From NCBI GenBank assembly GCA_947497635.1, contig CANMHZ010000044.1, positions 1-8,206 on the forward strand: DNA of 8,206 bases, in the 5' to 3' direction. Under the pieces are notes generated by a model. It saw nothing but the letters and a program-made list of their open reading frames with translations. It had not been told where the DNA came from and made no database searches. The position numbers and the translations under genes are program-made. This DNA comes from Helicobacteraceae bacterium. GTDB taxonomy: Bacteria > Campylobacterota > Campylobacteria > Campylobacterales > Sulfurimonadaceae. Positions within the stretch are counted from its first letter, which is position 1. Every line of letters starts with the position of its first letter. Positions 7,014 through 8,206 of the stretch are shown here, piece after piece.

Positions 7014-8206
7014 TGACCCACCTAACCACCTACCTCGACAACATCAACCAACGCTTTCGTCTAGGCAACGCAACTGAGCACACGTTTCGCGGTGACTTAC
7101 AACATCTCATCGAAGCACTCGTTCACGACATCCGAGCGACCAATGAACCCAAGCGGATTTCATGTGGTGCTCCCGATTATGTTCTCACACGCAAAGAAAT
7201 TCCCGTAGGTTTTATCGAAGCCAAAGATATTGGTGACAAAGATTTAGCAGGAGCGAAAAAGACGGGGAATAAAGAGCAGTTTGACCGCTATAAAGCTTCT
7301 CTAAACAACCTCATATTTACCGATTATTTGGATTTTCATCTCTACATTGACGGGCTTTTTATCACCAAAATTGCCATTGCCGAAGTTCAAAATGGTACAA
7401 TCATCCCTAAGCCTGAAAACTTCACCGGGTTCACCAATCTCATCAAAGATTTTTGTACCCATATTTCCCAAACTATCAAAAGCCCGAAAAAACTAGCGGA
7501 GATGATGGCAGGAAAAGCACGACTTCTTTCCGATGTGATCGAGCAAGCACTTTCCAGTGATGAAACTCACAACGAGGACAGCACGCTCAAAGAGCAGATG
7601 AATGCGTTTCGAGAAATTCTCATCCATGACATAACGCCCAAAGGTTTCGCAGATGTGTACGCCCAAACCATTGCGTATGGAATGTTTGCCGCACGACTGC
7701 ATGACCCGACCATCGAAACGTTCAGCCGTCAGGAAGCTGCTGAACTGATTCCTAAATCCAATCCCTTTTTACGCAAACTTTTTGGCTACATTGCAGGACC
7801 TGATATTGATGATCGTATCCGATGGATTGTGGACAGTTTAGTAGAGATATTTTTGGCGTGCAATGTTGAGCAAATTCTCAAAAATTACGGTAAAACGACG
7901 AAAATGGAAGATCCTATTATCCATTTTTACGAAACATTTTTGAGTGAATACGATCCGAAACTGCGAAAAGCACGAGGCGTTTGGTACACTCCTGCACCCG
8001 TGGTTAGCTTCATCGTGCGTGCGGTGGATGAAATTTTAAAAACAGAGTTTGATTGTCCGCAAGGACTAGCAGACAACAGCAAAACGATGATAAAAGTCGC
8101 CAAACAAGGAACGACAAAAATAGTAGAACAAGAAGTCCACCGTGTTCAAATCCTTGACCCTGCCACAGGGACGGGGACGTTTTTAGCCGAAGTGGTCAAG
8201 CATGTT
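7013..8206 (+). CDS. PD-(D/E)xK nuclease-N6-adenine methyltransferase fusion (type ISP/IIG-like restriction-modification enzyme), C-terminus cut off
   Basis: The frame is open from the ATG at 7013 to the window end (398 codons). Residues about 1-150 look like a restriction endonuclease domain: CGAPDYVL with Asp55, then IEAKD with Glu69 and Lys71 (D-x13-ExK), followed by a QFDRYK segment (89-94) like the QxxxY element of such nucleases. A helical linker follows. RKARGVWYTPAPVVSFIV (318-335) is the conserved lead-in of N6-adenine methyltransferases, and DPATGTGTF (382-390) is the SAM-binding motif I. The NPPY motif and recognition domain should lie beyond the edge. No helicase motifs occur between nuclease and methyltransferase, unlike LlaGI-type ISP enzymes, so it is closer to helicase-less single-chain enzymes. 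It would methylate and cut DNA at the same sequence as a defence enzyme. The ATG overlaps the PIN stop (TAATG) with no Shine-Dalgarno. GC is clearly higher than in the three preceding genes (7141-7200 has 27 G/C of 60). Confidence 0.87.
   Translation, partial: MTHLTTYLDNINQRFRLGNATEHTFRGDLQHLIEALVHDIRATNEPKRISCGAPDYVLTRKEIPVGFIEAKDIGDKDLAGAKKTGNKEQFDRYKASLNNLIFTDYLDFHLYIDGLFITKIAIAEVQNGTIIPKPENFTGFTNLIKDFCTHISQTIKSPKKLAEMMAGKARLLSDVIEQALSSDETHNEDSTLKEQMNAFREILIHDITPKGFADVYAQTIAYGMFAARLHDPTIETFSRQEAAELIPKSNPFLRKLFGYIAGPDIDDRIRWIVDSLVEIFLACNVEQILKNYGKTTKMEDPIIHFYETFLSEYDPKLRKARGVWYTPAPVVSFIVRAVDEILKTEFDCPQGLADNSKTMIKVAKQGTTKIVEQEVHRVQILDPATGTGTFLAEVVKHV

Noticed and set aside
7493..7702. Minus-strand open frame of 69 codons inside the R-M gene
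   Set aside because: It is antisense to a continuous, motif-bearing coding frame and shows no ribosome site or recognisable product.
5315..8206. Mobile-element genes or target-site repeats bounding the accessory genes
   Set aside because: No integrase, transposase, tRNA gene or direct repeat was seen at the left join, and the right boundary lies outside the window.

Overview
The window looks like a chromosomal segment of a Campylobacterota (Epsilonproteobacteria) bacterium, perhaps Sulfuricurvum- or Sulfurimonas-like. This rests on three things: moderate to low GC; protein sequence style (for example the NPIPGS ending of the Ddl active site); and gene order. As I recall, murJ diverging from a run of FapA-like gene, ruvA, ddl and an alpha/beta hydrolase, normally followed by murF, is a familiar arrangement in this phylum. 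The genus is a guess.

Region 1 (1-971, minus strand) is the N-terminal two thirds of murJ, the lipid II flippase, running off the left edge. Region 2 (972-1060) is a short AT-rich gap between divergent genes and probably holds both promoters. Region 3 (1061-5318, plus strand) is a compact housekeeping run: a FapA-like/DUF342 protein, ruvA (Holliday junction binding), ddl (D-Ala-D-Ala ligase) and an alpha/beta hydrolase. Junctions are a 4-base ATGA overlap, a 15-base gap with its own Shine-Dalgarno, and a 2-base gap with a GTG start.

Region 4 (5315 to the right edge, plus strand) is accessory. Four genes follow the hydrolase with no gap longer than 2 bases: a STAS-like domain fused to a GHKL ATPase; a small STAS-like protein of the DUF4325 type; a PIN-domain nuclease with an intact acidic site and no classical antitoxin beside it; and the N-terminal part of a PD-(D/E)xK nuclease fused to an N6-adenine methyltransferase (type ISP/IIG-like restriction-modification enzyme), which runs off the right edge. 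The first gene overlaps the hydrolase stop by ATGA, so the cassette appears to be read from the cell-wall operon and to sit where murF would be expected.

The most interesting reading is that the first three accessory genes form a partner-switch-like regulatory module (kinase-like ATPase, STAS partners) controlling a PIN RNase, physically linked to a restriction-modification enzyme as part of a defence island. The domain assignments come from motifs seen in the sequence. The working link between the genes is inference. No RNA genes, CRISPR arrays, insertion sequences or clear terminators were seen.
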